From NCBI GenBank assembly GCA_964019425.1, contig OZ025831.1, forward strand, positions 372,001-436,000: a stretch of DNA of 64,000 nt. The letters are read 5' to 3'. This document shows positions 29,986 to 41,290 of the stretch, in pieces (within the stretch, counting starts at the first letter, position 1; each line of letters opens with the position of its first letter). The position numbers and the translations under genes were made by a program. The notes under the pieces were generated by a model. The model made no database searches, was not told the DNA's origin, and was given only the letters and a program-made list of their open reading frames with translations. The DNA comes from Flectonema sp. DT1601 (taxonomy: Eukaryota > Euglenozoa > Diplonemea > Diplonemida > Diplonemidae).

Positions 29986-30121
29986 TTCTCCGGTACGTCG
30001 TTCATTGGCGACCTACTTTTTTCTTTCGATCGTCTACAAATTGGCGTCAGTTTCTTCCCGCAGGGTTTAACATTGTATGATCCCTATTCCACTACCCAGA
30101 CTTAATTATTAACACACTAAC

Positions 30122-31033
30122 ATGTCTTTGACCGAAACCCATGAGAGGATTATCACAGAAGCACGGGAAGCTCTTGCATATAGTTGTTTTTTGTTCCAAA
30201 ACGCACAGACTACAGCAGCTGAAGTTCTGTGGGTACACAGAAAGATGATCCTCACAGAAGCTGGTGTACTATTTCTGTGTCGGAAATTCAAAAGAAAGAT
30301 GAGTAACGAAGTAGTAACAGCCCAAAATCGCCGTCGGAAAGAGATTGAGAATGAGAGATCGTCATTCTTAGAGACATGTGCAACCGATTTGGAAAGGGTC
30401 CGTGATAGAGAGTCGAATTCCACTCAACAGACAGAAAACCTGCAACAACCCGTACAGCAAGAGGAGGAGACGACACAACCTGCCTGTGAGACCGGCGGGA
30501 CAAGGGGGTATGCAACCTCTCTCTTCGCAGATCTACCTGAAAGTGTTATCCAGCAGAATGTACGGGCTGTCCAGTCAGCTCCCGCGTATTGCGTCTCCGA
30601 GGTACCCGCTAAAGACCCAGAGTACGCACGCAACTCGAAAAGAAAGGATGCCCAGAATGTGTGGGTTGAAAAGGTTAATAAGGTGCAAACACAAATGCCA
30701 TCAGTCATCCAGACCAGGGTGATCAGGGTGATTCTGTCCCCACCCGTCGAGGTGCATAAATGCGTAATATGCCTCTCACCTGATTTGGTGAATGGCAAAG
30801 ACTTTTTGAAGCTACTGCATTTTTGGCCATTTATGGTAGTTCATATCCATGTTATAGGCCAACGCTATTTTAGCATCAATGATGACGGGAAGACAACACC
30901 GGAGCAACATACTATCACACTAGAAAGAGTACTCCCTCTTCCAGAAGACTTGGAAGAAGCAGCAATGCGTAGCTTTATAAGACTAGTCAATTCCCAAGAA
31001 GTCCACCTCTTACCAAGAGATCTAACTTGCTAA
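30122..31033 (+). CDS. 303-aa accessory protein, tandem copy 2
   Basis: It is the same as 28121-29032 except Ala to Thr near residue 12 (RIITEAR). The full frame, leader motif at 30024-30050 and 72-nt spacing are kept. Function is unknown. Confidence 0.65.
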   Translation: MSLTETHERIITEAREALAYSCFLFQNAQTTAAEVLWVHRKMILTEAGVLFLCRKFKRKMSNEVVTAQNRRRKEIENERSSFLETCATDLERVRDRESNSTQQTENLQQPVQQEEETTQPACETGGTRGYATSLFADLPESVIQQNVRAVQSAPAYCVSEVPAKDPEYARNSKRKDAQNVWVEKVNKVQTQMPSVIQTRVIRVILSPPVEVHKCVICLSPDLVNGKDFLKLLHFWPFMVVHIHVIGQRYFSINDDGKTTPEQHTITLERVLPLPEDLEEAAMRSFIRLVNSQEVHLLPRDLTC

Positions 31034-31228
31034 AAACACCAAAGCCATGCCATGCATTGATGAAGGGGATATTATATTTAAGAAGACTTGCGTGCTAGCA
31101 TGTACATGACCGAAAGAAATTTCGTATGATGCACAAGAATCTAAAGACTACATCTGCATCGCTTGGTGTCACGGCCATTCAAATCGGCCAGCGAGGGGTA
31201 CACGACGGCAGGTAGCCACAAAGAGGCG

Positions 31229-31564
31229 ATGACAGCACTGAATGACATGGCCACCGCAGAACTTCCTACTGCACTAGCTGACATGATCACCGCACTATCA
31301 GAGCTTTCTACGGCACTATCCGAAACGGCCGACAGCAACATCGAGGACCCCAACTATGATATTACTGATGCCTGTGTTTGTTGCTACGCACGGCCTTCGT
31401 CCATTACTTTCCCTCGCTGTCTTCACACTGTAGTGTGTTCCATATGTTATGACAGCCTCGCTTGGCATTCTCATCAAGATAGAACGTGTTTGAAATGTCC
31501 GATATGTAGGAGTGTTATTCAGGAGTATGATCCTGAATCGGGCGATGATTCAGACACTGATTAG
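31229..31564 (+). pseudogene. 5'-truncated RING gene, copy B
   Basis: It is an exact tandem counterpart of 29228-29563 at +2,001 bp, with the RING complete and the N-terminal part missing. Confidence 0.65.
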
Positions 31565-32122
31565 ACATAATTTTTTTTTTTATTTCCTCTCTATTTTCGG
31601 TATGTCTCACTAACTGGCAACCATTTCTCCGGTACGTCTTTCATTGGCGACCTACTTTTTCTTTCGATCGTCTACAAATTGGCGTCAGTTTCTTCCCGCA
31701 GGGTTTAACATTGTATGATCCCTATTCCACTAACTGGCAACCACGGATCAGTTCTTTTGAAATAGACCAATTGATGGATCCGATTTATTATTTAACTGGA
31801 ATGAAGTCCCTAGAACTTACTGATGAAGGCCTAAGAGGGACAAGTAGTATAAGATTAAGGCCTGAAACTACGTATTCCACAGTGTATTATGGAACACCAG
31901 AACAATGTGTTTTTATAACTTTTCTTTTTTATATTTTATTTTGGTGCACTTTTTTATAATAAACTCATATTCTAACTGGCAACCATTTCTCCGGTACGTC
32001 GTTCATTGGCGACCTACTTTTTTCTTTCGATCGTCTACAAATTGGCGTCAGTTTCTTCCCGCAGGGTTTAACATTGTATGATCCCTATTCCACTACCCAG
32101 ACTTAATTATTAACACACTAAC

Positions 32123-32437
32123 ATGTCTTTGACCGAAACCCATGAGAGGATTATCACAGAAGCACGGGAAGCTCTTGCATATAGTTGTTTTTTGTTCCAA
32201 AACGCACAGACTACAGCAGCTGAAGTTCTGTGGGTACACAGAAAGATGATCCTCACAGAAGCTGGTGTACTATTTCTGTGTCGGAAATTCAAAAGAAAGA
32301 TGAGTAACGAAGTAGTAACAGCCCAAAATCGCCGTCGGAAAGAGATTGAGAATGAGAGATCGTCATTCTTAGAGACAAGTGCAACTGATTTGGAAAGGGT
32401 CCGTGATAGAGAGTCGAATTCCAAGAACGGGCAATGA
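32123..32437 (+). pseudogene. 303-aa ORF, tandem copy 3, truncated
   Basis: It keeps the start, leader and about 100 residues (one Cys to Ser change, LETSATD), then breaks at about 32422, where an inverted copy of the palindrome module begins. It ends in a junction-coded SKNGQ. Confidence 0.75.
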
Positions 32438-32691
32438 GAAAAACCTGTTTTCAAGAAGTTAGTTGGTGTTGTGTTGTTGTTTACAACAAAAACATAAACG
32501 CCAGGAAGTCCAACAACGAAGACATCGACATCGATCGCTGCTCTGCAGATGTCCGGCAGGTGTTTGTCTACACTGTGTTATTGTTTGTTTTTATCCCAAG
32601 GTTCAACCTTGGGAAGAGAAGTAAAAAAATCCGTCAATGTTGGCCTTCCTGTTCGAAGGTGCGCACCAATGACGATAAATAGAGTGGGGGG
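32423..32691 (-). repeat. Inverted copy of the palindrome module closing the array
   Basis: It is the reverse complement of 17156-17424 and 26228-26496, with the palindrome at 32595-32613. It marks the right edge of the element block. Confidence 0.8.
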
Positions 32692-33059
32692 AGAAAACCT
32701 TTGATCCAACTGGATCCCTTCACGAGCTGACATTGCCATGTGAAGTTAAATATTCTGGCGATGCCAGCTCAGGAGACTTAGCCTGCTTTTTTCTTTAAAT
32801 AAAAAAAATAAAAAGATACCAACAGGTGGGGTGATGGGTTGCGCCACTGCAATCCAGTCACAAAAAGAAACAAAGGTAATCTCAAAGGTTCTCGACCCTT
32901 GGCTCTCCCTGCGCAAGCATCGCATGGAGGGTGACGCTAAGCACCCGGGGGGTACGAAACAAACTTTCCCCCTGCTGTCCTGGTTGAAATAAAAAAAAGG
33001 AAAAAAACAAAGGGATAGAAGTAAACAGAATACATTACCCAGCAATCGAACTCGTTCAC
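32692..33059. other. Spacer without recognisable gene
   Basis: It has A-rich and C-rich patches and no conserved ORF. I see nothing else in it. Confidence 0.5.
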
Positions 33060-33633
33060 TTGGCCACTGTCACCTCGATTATTGGGAAAATATTTTTGCA
33101 TTGCTCGATACCGAGCTTCCAGGTAGATGGTTCACACAGTCTCCCCTCACCACACCCGCCTGCTGGAAGTCAATAGGCAGGTCAACCACGCTCTCTCCCA
33201 TGTGAACCACATTCAGGTCTCTAAGCTGAAGAGCGATTACCCCATGCTCGCCAAGCCTGATGCCAGCATCATCCCGGTGGACGCACCATCCCACCTAACC
33301 CCCCAACCAAGTCCCAGCGCGGGGCATTCATTTTCTCTATTGTTGAATGCTTTGCGCTGGAGCTCCCCAAAGCTAAAGTTGCGTGACCCCCTCTCCCTCC
33401 CGGTGCCCCAGCAGTCCGCCACGCTGACCCAAGCGAAAGCAGCAGAAAATGCTGCTGCCAGGAAAGTTGCACAAGAAAAAACTGCTCAGCGAAGAGAGGA
33501 GGCAAGAAAGGAGAAGGCGGCTGCCAAGAAGGCGAAGGAGGAAGCAAGGGATGCAGCCAGGAAGAAGGCTGCAGAGGCGAAGAAAAAGAAGGCTGCAGAA
33601 CCGGCACGCAAGAATCCCAAGGTTGAGCAATGA
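33060..33633 (+). pseudogene. Lys/Ala-rich C-terminal ORF, shorter copy
   Basis: It matches 40207-40850. Compared with that copy it has lost about 54 bp encoding the CCYC motif region and a few codons, and it is open from 33127. The C-terminal tail is repeated K/A/E helix (EKAAAKKAKEEARDAARKKA), like histone H1 tails or TolA-like helices; this is compositional similarity only. It is part of a duplicated block (33060-35099 against 40207-42060). Confidence 0.5.
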
Positions 33634-33719
33634 CAACAGTTGCTCTTTGGACTTTTTCCTTATTTAACAAAAAAATCTATTATCAGCTTGGAACCCAATG
33701 ATTACACTCACTTATTTCT

Positions 33720-34604
33720 CTTGTGCTTCCCTCTGGAAGGGTTGTAAGCCATGGTGTCCAACTAAATTAAAGGACAAGTCTGGGATAATCCCTGCCAGAG
33801 GGGCGAGTATTCTACCATGGTTGAAATACTCTGGCAACTGATCTTCAATTTTATGTTGTTTGTTAGCTGCTGGTGTATCTCGATCATGTGTTGATACTTG
33901 CATTTATTTTTTTGTATTCTTTGACTACAATCACTCTTGCCTATATCCTTTCTTTTTATTCTCTATCTGTTCTGGTCTGTTACTTCATTTTTCTTGTTTA
34001 ACTTCAGTTATAACCATTTTACTTTTTATTGTTTCCCATCTACTTTTTATTTTCTATTAGTTCTGGTCAGAAACTCCTGGGCAGCAAGAAGGAAAGCAGT
34101 TTAGTACTTCTGGGTGTTTGGCATCACCCCCCATAGTGAGCAAGTACAACAGGTAGCATTGGTAGTCTGTTGATCCTGAGTGATCCCAGCTACAGTTTTG
34201 TTTTTCTTTCTTTTTTTTGGAAGAAGATCAGGACATCCAAGCACTGCTGGATAGTTGCTGAATGCAGGGCCTGCCTGTGGCATTATAATAACAGGCTAAG
34301 TCATTTGTAGTTCATAGTTTACCTTTGATTTTATAACTTCACACAGGGTACTATGAACGATGAGAGATCCAGTGGGATCACTCAGGGTCTAGTAGAGACC
34401 ACCAATGTTGTGCGTTGATAGGCAAGGTGACCAACCTTGACATTCTTTCTTTTCTCTCCTGTTGTGACAAACACAAAATACACACACAGCTTACAGTGTG
34501 TTCTTTGTGTATGTTTTCTTCAGGTGTGAGTAGTTTTTTTGTTCTTGCTCTTCAGGGAGGGCCTTAGCCAAAAGCTAACAGTCCAAATCTCACCTGGCAA
34601 CTCA
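33720..34604 (-). mobile_element. ~880-bp non-autonomous repeat, copy 2, with empty site at ~41563
   Basis: It is the reverse complement of about 9975-10861. The paralogous block at 41515-42060 lacks it: TTTCTACCCCAATG there against TTTCT, then the element, then ACCCAATG here. That sets the boundaries and shows little or no target duplication. It carries the TTAGC-CAAAA-GCTAA hairpin near the right end (34564-34578) and no ORF of note. Confidence 0.8.
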
Positions 34605-35099
34605 ACCCAATGAATTACCTCTCATTGTCTCTCAAGCAATATCAATATGGGTTGTCAGGCTGTCTCCTGGCAGAGATGGGAGGAGTAATGGAAAGACACC
34701 ACAGAACAGAACAGAACAGAACAGAACAGTCTGAACGAGAATGAGCCCCTCAGTGATTAAGCCCACCGCACACGCGATGTGCCGGTCCAAAGTCCGGAAC
34801 CTCACCACAAGCGATGGTCAGGAAGGGTGATGGGTCACTGGGCACAAGCGATGCCCATTTAGTTGTCAAAGTGACATGTATGGCAAACTGAACAGGTTTG
34901 ACATCGCACAGCACACCAGCACCAACGGAACCATCTGGATATCACTCACTTTTTTCACTAGAATTCACACATTTTCACACATTTCACACATTTTCACGGG
35001 ATTTCACTACCAGAAAGCAGCAAAAAATTAAGTGAAAAATCGTGAATTTTCGTGTAGCAAAGTGAAAAATCGTGAACACCTCCACCCTGCCGATCGCCT
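34605..35099 (+). repeat. ~450-bp module M, copy 1
   Basis: It is shared with 37728-38103 and about 41563-42060. It contains an AGAAC pentanucleotide run, repeated TTTTCACACA and GTGAAAAATCGTGAA motifs (partly self-complementary), and ends exactly at CCGATCGCCTCA. What follows differs at each site. Confidence 0.8.
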
Positions 35100-36788
35100 C
35101 ATGCTCATATGTTCTGTTCCAGACGAGGAACCTCCCCACGTGGCATTCAACACACTAATGCGCAGCATTAAAGAAGAACCTGCCACTGCAAGTTTTATAA
35201 AAGATGGTAAAGAAATCTTCCCTGTGGAAGAAGTCAAAATCCACAAAGTAACAAAACTGAAAACGATCGAAAAGCTCACCATTGAAGGATCGTGGCTTGA
35301 GAAATGTTTTATCTGGCAAACTTGTTACGCATCGGCTCTTTCTATTCTACTTATTGCCAATGGTTCTTCCTCCCCGGCCCCTTCTTTTTTGTTAGATGAG
35401 GATGAGCTCACTGGACTCTCCTTGTCATTCTCTTCTATTTCTTCCATCTCTTTCCAGAATCCCCCACCTGAACTCATGTCAACGGGATCGCAAACACTTC
35501 CTGCTGATTTTGCTATGGTGATAAGAAGTCAATCTGACATTGGTTCTCAAACCCCCTTGTACAAAGAAAAATAAGGAAGATTAAGGCTGAAACTTTCCTT
35601 GAAATGCCAAATCTTAGAAAACGAACTAGAACAAATGAAAGAAAGAATGTTTTATGTACTATTTTTATTTTACTTTAATGCGATGTCAGCCTCCCTTGAG
35701 AATGACAAGCAGCTACTGAATGGATTGTCTATTGAGAACAAAGCATCCAAACAACGGGCCGCCGAGAGTGTATCTCACAGCGCACTCCCTTTAAATCTAT
35801 CCGCACCCCCATCTGTCTTTAACGTAGAAACGGAACAGGAAAAACGTGAACTCTTGGAAAAAGAGAATCAACACCTGATCGCTGAATGTGATTTAGTGAA
35901 AAGTTCTCTTCTCTCATTAGTTCAAAGAACTAACTCTCTGGAGGAAAAAAGGACGAGCGAGCTGGCGCGACAATCACAAAGAGCGGACCACGCTGAAATG
36001 TTTTATTTCAACTTACAACAAAGGTTCATTCTATTAAACAATGAATTAGAATCTAAGTGTAGGGATGAAACTGGAACAAAAATTCAACTCTATTTGTCTC
36101 AACAAGAGGTCGCAACATTGCGTGCTGGCCCTCAACTGTCCCATTTTCCCCAACAATTTTCCCCAACACCCCCTTTTTTATTCGAATCAACGTCCACGGT
36201 AAAGAATTATCGACTCCCTCTCATCGCAACAACCCATTGCTCCTGGACTCCCAAACCCCGTCTTTCCTTTTTTTTTTTACACCTCATTCTCCATTGATCA
36301 CGTTCCCTTCTGAACTGTCTCAAAGTAGACTACTGGTATCGTCTTCTGCTCAAACGGAACAAGAAAAAGACAGTGCGTCGACCTCATCGACGGAAGAATC
36401 ACCTATTGCGAGGCAATGGTCAGAAGGTAGACTCGATTTACTGGACAACTATTGTCAAGCGGTAAGTGACTCTCTCCAGACAAATGAGAAAGTGGCGCTG
36501 CTCTCGGAAAAACTAGTGGAAGAGCAACGTCGATGCTCCGAGTTGAGCTATCAACAGAAGACTATCCATAAAGAACAACTGGATCATTCCATGTTGTTGA
36601 TGGAGATGGCCAGTGAGCTCTCTGAGCAACTCTATTTGGCAAAAGACCAAAACAGAGCTCTCAAATTTCAGTTACAAACATGGACAAATGGTTTTAACCC
36701 GCCCGAAAAGGAAGCGCGACTTGTAAGTCACATGCAAGTTGCTGCAGCTCAGCAGCCTCAAGTGGAGTTTCAAGAGCATTCATTGTAG
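35100..36788 (+). pseudogene. Coiled-coil ORF family, longest copy (several broken frames)
   Basis: Three frames (to 35574, 35599-36297, 36237-36788) cover one ancestral protein. The N-terminal segment is acidic/Ser-rich (LLDEDELTGLSLSFSS). It is followed by long heptad coiled coil (CQILENELEQMKER, KRELLEKENQHLIAECD), a Pro/Ser-rich hinge, and a second coiled coil (QLDHSMLLMEMASELSEQL) ending NGFNPPEKEA. Frame changes near 35575 and 36240 could be introns (several GTAAGT and TTTTTACAC-like sites) or decay. Related pieces are at 4884, 9075, 38104, 42061 and 43563. The function is unknown; the dispersed, truncated distribution suggests a mobile-element gene. Confidence 0.5.
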
Positions 36789-37215
36789 GAGAGATGGATC
36801 TCAAAGGAGAAAATTCCAAGACTTCACTGGGTACCTTCTTCATGAAGCGTACAACGCCGACCTCCAGGTGACCAAGGATTCCCGAAGCTGTTGGATAATG
36901 TTTTGCTGTATCAAGAAGCGGCTAGGAGGGTTGCACTGGTTGAATACAACAAAGGGGAGGTTAACTGCCCCCTAGAGTCTCTCAAGGCAGTTCTTGGTCT
37001 GGGTGTTCGCAAACAACCCAAGCGTTCGAACTGTTGCTTTGTTTGATCTGTGGTGGTATTCTTGCCTTGCATTCACACCATATTAGTGTTTGTTTACATG
37101 CATGTTTTAGTTCAATGAATAGATTGGGTTGATATTACTAAAGGTATGTGATCCATGATGATAGAGTCGATTATTTGAGTGGTGTTGTCCAATTTTAGTT
37201 CACAAACTTGAAGGA
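36789..37215. other. Spacer without recognisable gene
   Basis: Only short frames are present. It begins right after the coiled-coil stop and has no repeats shared elsewhere in the window that I could see. Confidence 0.4.
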
Positions 37216-37339
37216 TTGGAAAATATAAATCTTGCCTACATAAACATCTATATTGATGTACCTTCTCTAGTTTATCTTTCCTCCTTTAGCCTTCTACCAT
37301 CGTGTGTTTATTTATACACCTCCCCCATTCTTCATCGTA

Positions 37340-37727
37340 TTAAATATGTGAAGAAAAGACAACGCTGCAATGGTTGTGGCATTACAAGATTAGACCTTAC
37401 TTCACATCAAAAGAAGTGCACAATGTACCTCGCTCTCGTAAGTGAACTTTAGATCATCCTCAAAACGTTATACTTTTTGTTTTTATAACAAAGAAATTAG
37501 TGCGGTTTTTTCCGCGCAGTAATATTTCCAGTTGCAGTATTGTGAATGGTGTGCTCAGACGTCTCATCTCATTCTCCCGGGAGCATTGCACTCCGCGACA
37601 ACTTCTCCAGTTTTGGGCAGAGGTTGCACGTGACATGTCAGAGGCAGCCACAATTGACATCTCATATTTGCTGAATGATCATGGTCGGGTTGTTCGCGAT
37701 ATCTGGCTTACAGAACCAGCATTCACC
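37340..37727 (+). CDS. Hypothetical two-exon fragment with a C2HC finger
   Basis: The first part (37340-37436) encodes CNGCGITRLDLTSHQKKC, a CxxC-x10-H-x4-C finger resembling the last finger of the RT-OTU protein. A GTAAGTG donor at 37437 and TTTCCAG/TTGCAG acceptors near 37530-37536 could link it to a second open part (about 37530-37727; LISFSREHCTPRQLLQFWAE). That part is cut where module M begins at 37728. Exon phase is unresolved, and the piece may be a remnant. Confidence 0.35.
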
Positions 37728-38103
37728 TGTCTCCTGGCAGAGATGGGAGGAGTAATGGAAAGACACCACAGAACAGAACAGTCTGAACGAGAATGAGCCC
37801 CTCAGTGATTAAACCCACCACACGCGATGCAGTCCAAAGTCCGGAACCTCACCACAAGCGATGGTCAGGAAGGGTGATGGGTCACTGGGCACAAGCGATG
37901 CCCATTTAGTTGTCAAAGTGACATCGCACAGCACCAACGGTACCATCTGGATATCACTCACTTTTTTCACTAGAATTCACACATTTTCACACATTTTCAC
38001 AGGATTTCACTACCAGAAAGCAGCAAAAAATTGAGTGAAAAATCGTGAATTTTCGTGTAGCAAAGTGAAAAATCGTGAACACCTCCACCCTGCCGATTGC
38101 CTC
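37728..38103 (+). repeat. Module M, copy 2
   Basis: It is a shorter version starting at CTGTCTCCTGGCAGAG, with internal deletions around the GACATCGCACAG region. It ends at CCGATTGCCTCA and then joins the coiled-coil family at a point different from the other copies. Confidence 0.8.
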
Positions 38104-39141
38104 ATAGAGGAAATTTGGTTGAAACTGAGACACAAACAAATCAATTATTTGTTCAGGATGAAAGAAAACAACGCTTTTTACTTAACAAAAGCAAACTTTT
38201 AGAAAATGAATTAGAACAACAGAAAGAATTAATAACGCAATCAAGCGCGTTGTCCACCTCCCTTAAGGAGGATAATCAGTTTTTAGAACAACAGGCCGCC
38301 GAGAATGTATCTCACAGCCCACTCCCTTTAAATCTATCCACCCCCCTATGTGTTTAACGTAGAAGCGGAACAGGAAAAACATGAACTCTTGGAAAAAGAG
38401 AATCAACAACTGATCGCTGAATGTGATTTAGTGAAAAGTTCTCTTCTCTCACTAGTTCAAAGAACTAATTCTCTGGAGGAAAATAGGACGAGCGAGCTGG
38501 CGCGACAAACACAAAGAGCGGATGCTGAAATGTTCTATTACAACTTACAACAAAGGTTCATTCTACTAAACAATGAACTAGAATCTAAGTGTAGGCATGA
38601 AACTGGAACAAAAATTCAACTCTATTTGTCTCAACAAGAGGTCGCAACATTGCGTGCTGGCCCTCAACTGTCCCATTTTTCCCAACAATTTTCCCCAACA
38701 CCCCCTTTTTTATTCGAATCAACGTCCATGGTAAAGAATTACCGACTCCCTCTCATCGCAACAACCCATTGCTCCTGGACTCCCAAACCCCGTCTTTCCT
38801 TTTTTTTTACCCCTCATTCTCCATTGATCACGTTCCCTTCTGAACTGTCTCAAAGTAGACTACTGGTATCGTCTTCTGCTCAAACGGAACAAGAAAAAGA
38901 CAGTGAGGCGACCTCATCGACGGAAGAATCACCTATTGCGAGGCAATGGTCAGAAGGTAGACTCGATTTACTGGACAACTATTGTCAAGCGGTAAGTGAC
39001 TCTCTCCAGACAAATGAGAAAGTGGCGCTGCTCTCGGAAAAACTGTTGGAACTGCTTGTTAATCCTATCGTTCTCTACAGTTTATTGTTAATACTACTTC
39101 TCTTTAATCCAGCTCTTGTTACAGTTTCATGTGGTTGCTGA
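38104..39141 (+). pseudogene. Coiled-coil ORF family, second copy
   Basis: Frames 38097-38357 and 38350-39141 overlap by 8 bp and together follow the coiled coil of the 35-36 kb copy (LLENELEQQKELITQ; KHELLEKENQQLIAECD). They share the Pro/Ser hinge and part of the second coiled coil to SEKL. The sequence then changes to an unrelated hydrophobic tail (VLYSLLLILLLFNPALV). It is probably a truncated, frameshifted duplicate. Confidence 0.5.
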
Positions 39142-39246
39142 ACTATTCTAGCACAGGTGGGTTGATAGGCATGTGTGGTGATTGTTGAAGTGGTGGTGCT
39201 TGTTAATCCTATCGTTCTCTAAAGTTTATTGTGGTAATGCATTCAC

Positions 39247-39858
39247 ATGGCTCTCGTAAGAGTAACAGTGCAACTTCGCGATTCCTTGCCAGCAGAGATC
39301 TTGCTGTATGTGACTAGCAGATCAAAGCTGTTAGATGTATTGGGTGGTATGGGACTAGAAGTTGAAGATGACTTGGAGGTTAGGGCTCGTGTTGCTGGCA
39401 CGGATGGCATGCTGATCTGGTGCGATGAGAAGATTGGTGAGGTTGACGGTGTATCGCAATACACTGTTGCTGGGACCCTGCATCACCGCCCACAGCCACC
39501 AAGTACAGTTGTCCCGATCCTCTTGCAGCACATCGCCATGCGCCGCATTCCGCAGTTTACCCGCCAGCTTCATGGTCTTGACTCCGTCAGTTATTGGGCT
39601 GCACGAAGAGAGATGATCCGGTGGTTGTATGTGCAGGATTGTGTGTTTCTCATTCGCAACCGGGAGAGTACTTTCTGCCTAGTAAGTGACGCAACATCTG
39701 TGACAGAAAACTCGTCAGCGCTACACATCACTGCTGCTACAGCTACGACTGCATGCTATAGTCTTGCATGCAGACTGACACAGAGCCACCAAGCTCAATC
39801 ATTCTGTGACACACTACGACGTGCGCCACTTCCAGCAGCTCGGAATCTTAATCACTGA
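39247..39858 (+). CDS. Hypothetical protein, likely first part of a multi-exon or decayed gene
   Basis: ATG 39247 opens about 140 residues that look protein-like (VTVQLRDSLPAEILLYVTS, YWAARREMIRWLYVQDCVFL) up to a GTAAGTG at about 39680. After that the frame composition degrades. The next coherent stretch (FDQDGNICLIPEPTHRVH) starts at about 39940 in another frame. I do not recognise the family. It may be continuous with the Lys/Ala-rich gene at 40044-40850. Confidence 0.4.
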   Translation: MALVRVTVQLRDSLPAEILLYVTSRSKLLDVLGGMGLEVEDDLEVRARVAGTDGMLIWCDEKIGEVDGVSQYTVAGTLHHRPQPPSTVVPILLQHIAMRRIPQFTRQLHGLDSVSYWAARREMIRWLYVQDCVFLIRNRESTFCLVSDATSVTENSSALHITAATATTACYSLACRLTQSHQAQSFCDTLRRAPLPAARNLNH

Positions 39859-40043
39859 TCCGGCACCACCACCTCTGTCAACCTGCACGATTACCTGCGC
39901 TCAGTGATCGGGGTGGATCAGAATACAGGGGGTTTAAATTATTTGACCAAGATGGCAATATCTGCCTCATCCCGGAGCCTACACACCGAGTTCATTGCAT
40001 TGCCTCCTGGATTGCGAAGTACTTTGGCCTCAGTGACTTCCTC

Positions 40044-40850
40044 CGTTCAATAGTAAGGCTGTGCTTCTTCATACGTGGGAATCGGTCGTTTGCTTACTGG
40101 CTTTGCAAGAAGCACCGCATCTCTTTTAGGGCGTGCCCATTTAAAGAGAAGGTTACGAATGGGCGCTTCGGCAGAAAGTTCAGGACAGCCAGGCCAGAAG
40201 ATCAGGCCACTGTCACCTCGATTATTGGGAAAAGATTTTTGCATTGCTCGATACCGAGCTTCCAGGTAGATGGTTCTACATGCTGGAACCCTTGGGGGGA
40301 AAGGGCATTTTTCGTTGCTGCTATTGCGGTGACACAGTCTCCCCTCACCACGCCCGCCTGCTGGAAGTCAATAGGCAGGTCAACCACGCCCTCTCCCATG
40401 TGAACCACATTCAGGTCTCTAAGCTGAAGAGCGATGTCCCCGATGACCCCATGCTCACCAAGCCTGATGCCAGCATCATCCCGGTGGACGCACCATCCCT
40501 ACCTAACCCCCCAACCAAGTCCCAGCGCGGGGCATTCATTTTCTCTGTTGTTGAATGCTTTGCGCTGGAGCTCCCCAAAGCTAAAGTTGCGTGACCCCCT
40601 CTCCCTCCCGGTGCCCCAGCAGTCCGCCACACTGACCCAAGCGAAAGCAGCGAAAGCAGCAGAAAATGCTGCTGCCAGGAAAGTTGCACAAGAAAAAACT
40701 GCTCAGCGAAAAGAGGAGGCAAGAAAGGAGAAGGCGGCTGCCAAGAAGGCGAAGGAGGAAGCAAGGGATGCAGCCAGGAAGAAGGCTGCAGAGGCGAAGA
40801 AAAAGAAGGCTGCAGAACCGGCACGCAAGAATCCCAAGGTTGAGCAATGA
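40044..40850 (+). CDS. Lys/Ala-rich protein with a CCYC...HH motif, longer copy
   Basis: An open frame through about 40594 contains RWFYMLEPLGGKGIFRCCYC, then SPHHARLLEVNRQVNH, a possible CxxC/HxxxxxxH zinc site. A second frame to 40850 carries the K/A-rich tail. A GT...CAG segment (GTTGCG at about 40584 to CCAGCAG at 40622) could be a very short intron joining them; a frameshift is the alternative. The block is duplicated at 33060-33633. Confidence 0.4.
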
Positions 40851-41254
40851 TATACTATAAGTACGTACTGTTACTGTTATTTAGTTTAATATTATTATGA
40901 ATTTCTTAATATTATTTTATTTTAAAAGTTCCGAACTAGTACGACTTCCTTGTTTGTTTGTTTGTTAGTTAGTTAGTTTGTTTGTTTGCTTGTTTGTACA
41001 GAAATAACAATAATAACATTCAAGGGATCCAATCCAAAAGGACAACGAAGTAAGTTTCTAAGTTTTTCATAACAAGAAAAAAGACTGCGTGATTTCCAAC
41101 GCTGCTTCTACTCCCATCCCGGAATTTTAACAAATTATGTCGCAATAATCAATTCATAAGAAAATCGTTTGTCCTTTTTACAGTTCTGCTGAAGACCGAA
41201 CGTAATTCAAATACAAGAAAAGTTGTAACAAAACTGTTACGTAATCTGAGGGGA

Positions 41255-41290
<36 letters not shown>

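Larger units (their letters stand above)
27985..32422 (+). repeat. 2,001-bp tandem array of accessory genes
   Basis: Units at about 27985-29985 and 29986-31986, plus a partial third unit to 32422, repeat with an exact 2,001-bp offset (ORFs at 28121, 30122 and 32123). Each full unit has leader motif, 303-aa ORF, 5'-truncated RING, leader motif and a ~240-bp insert. Copies 2 and 3 share a base difference (ATCACAG against ATCGCAG) from copy 1. Confidence 0.9.
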
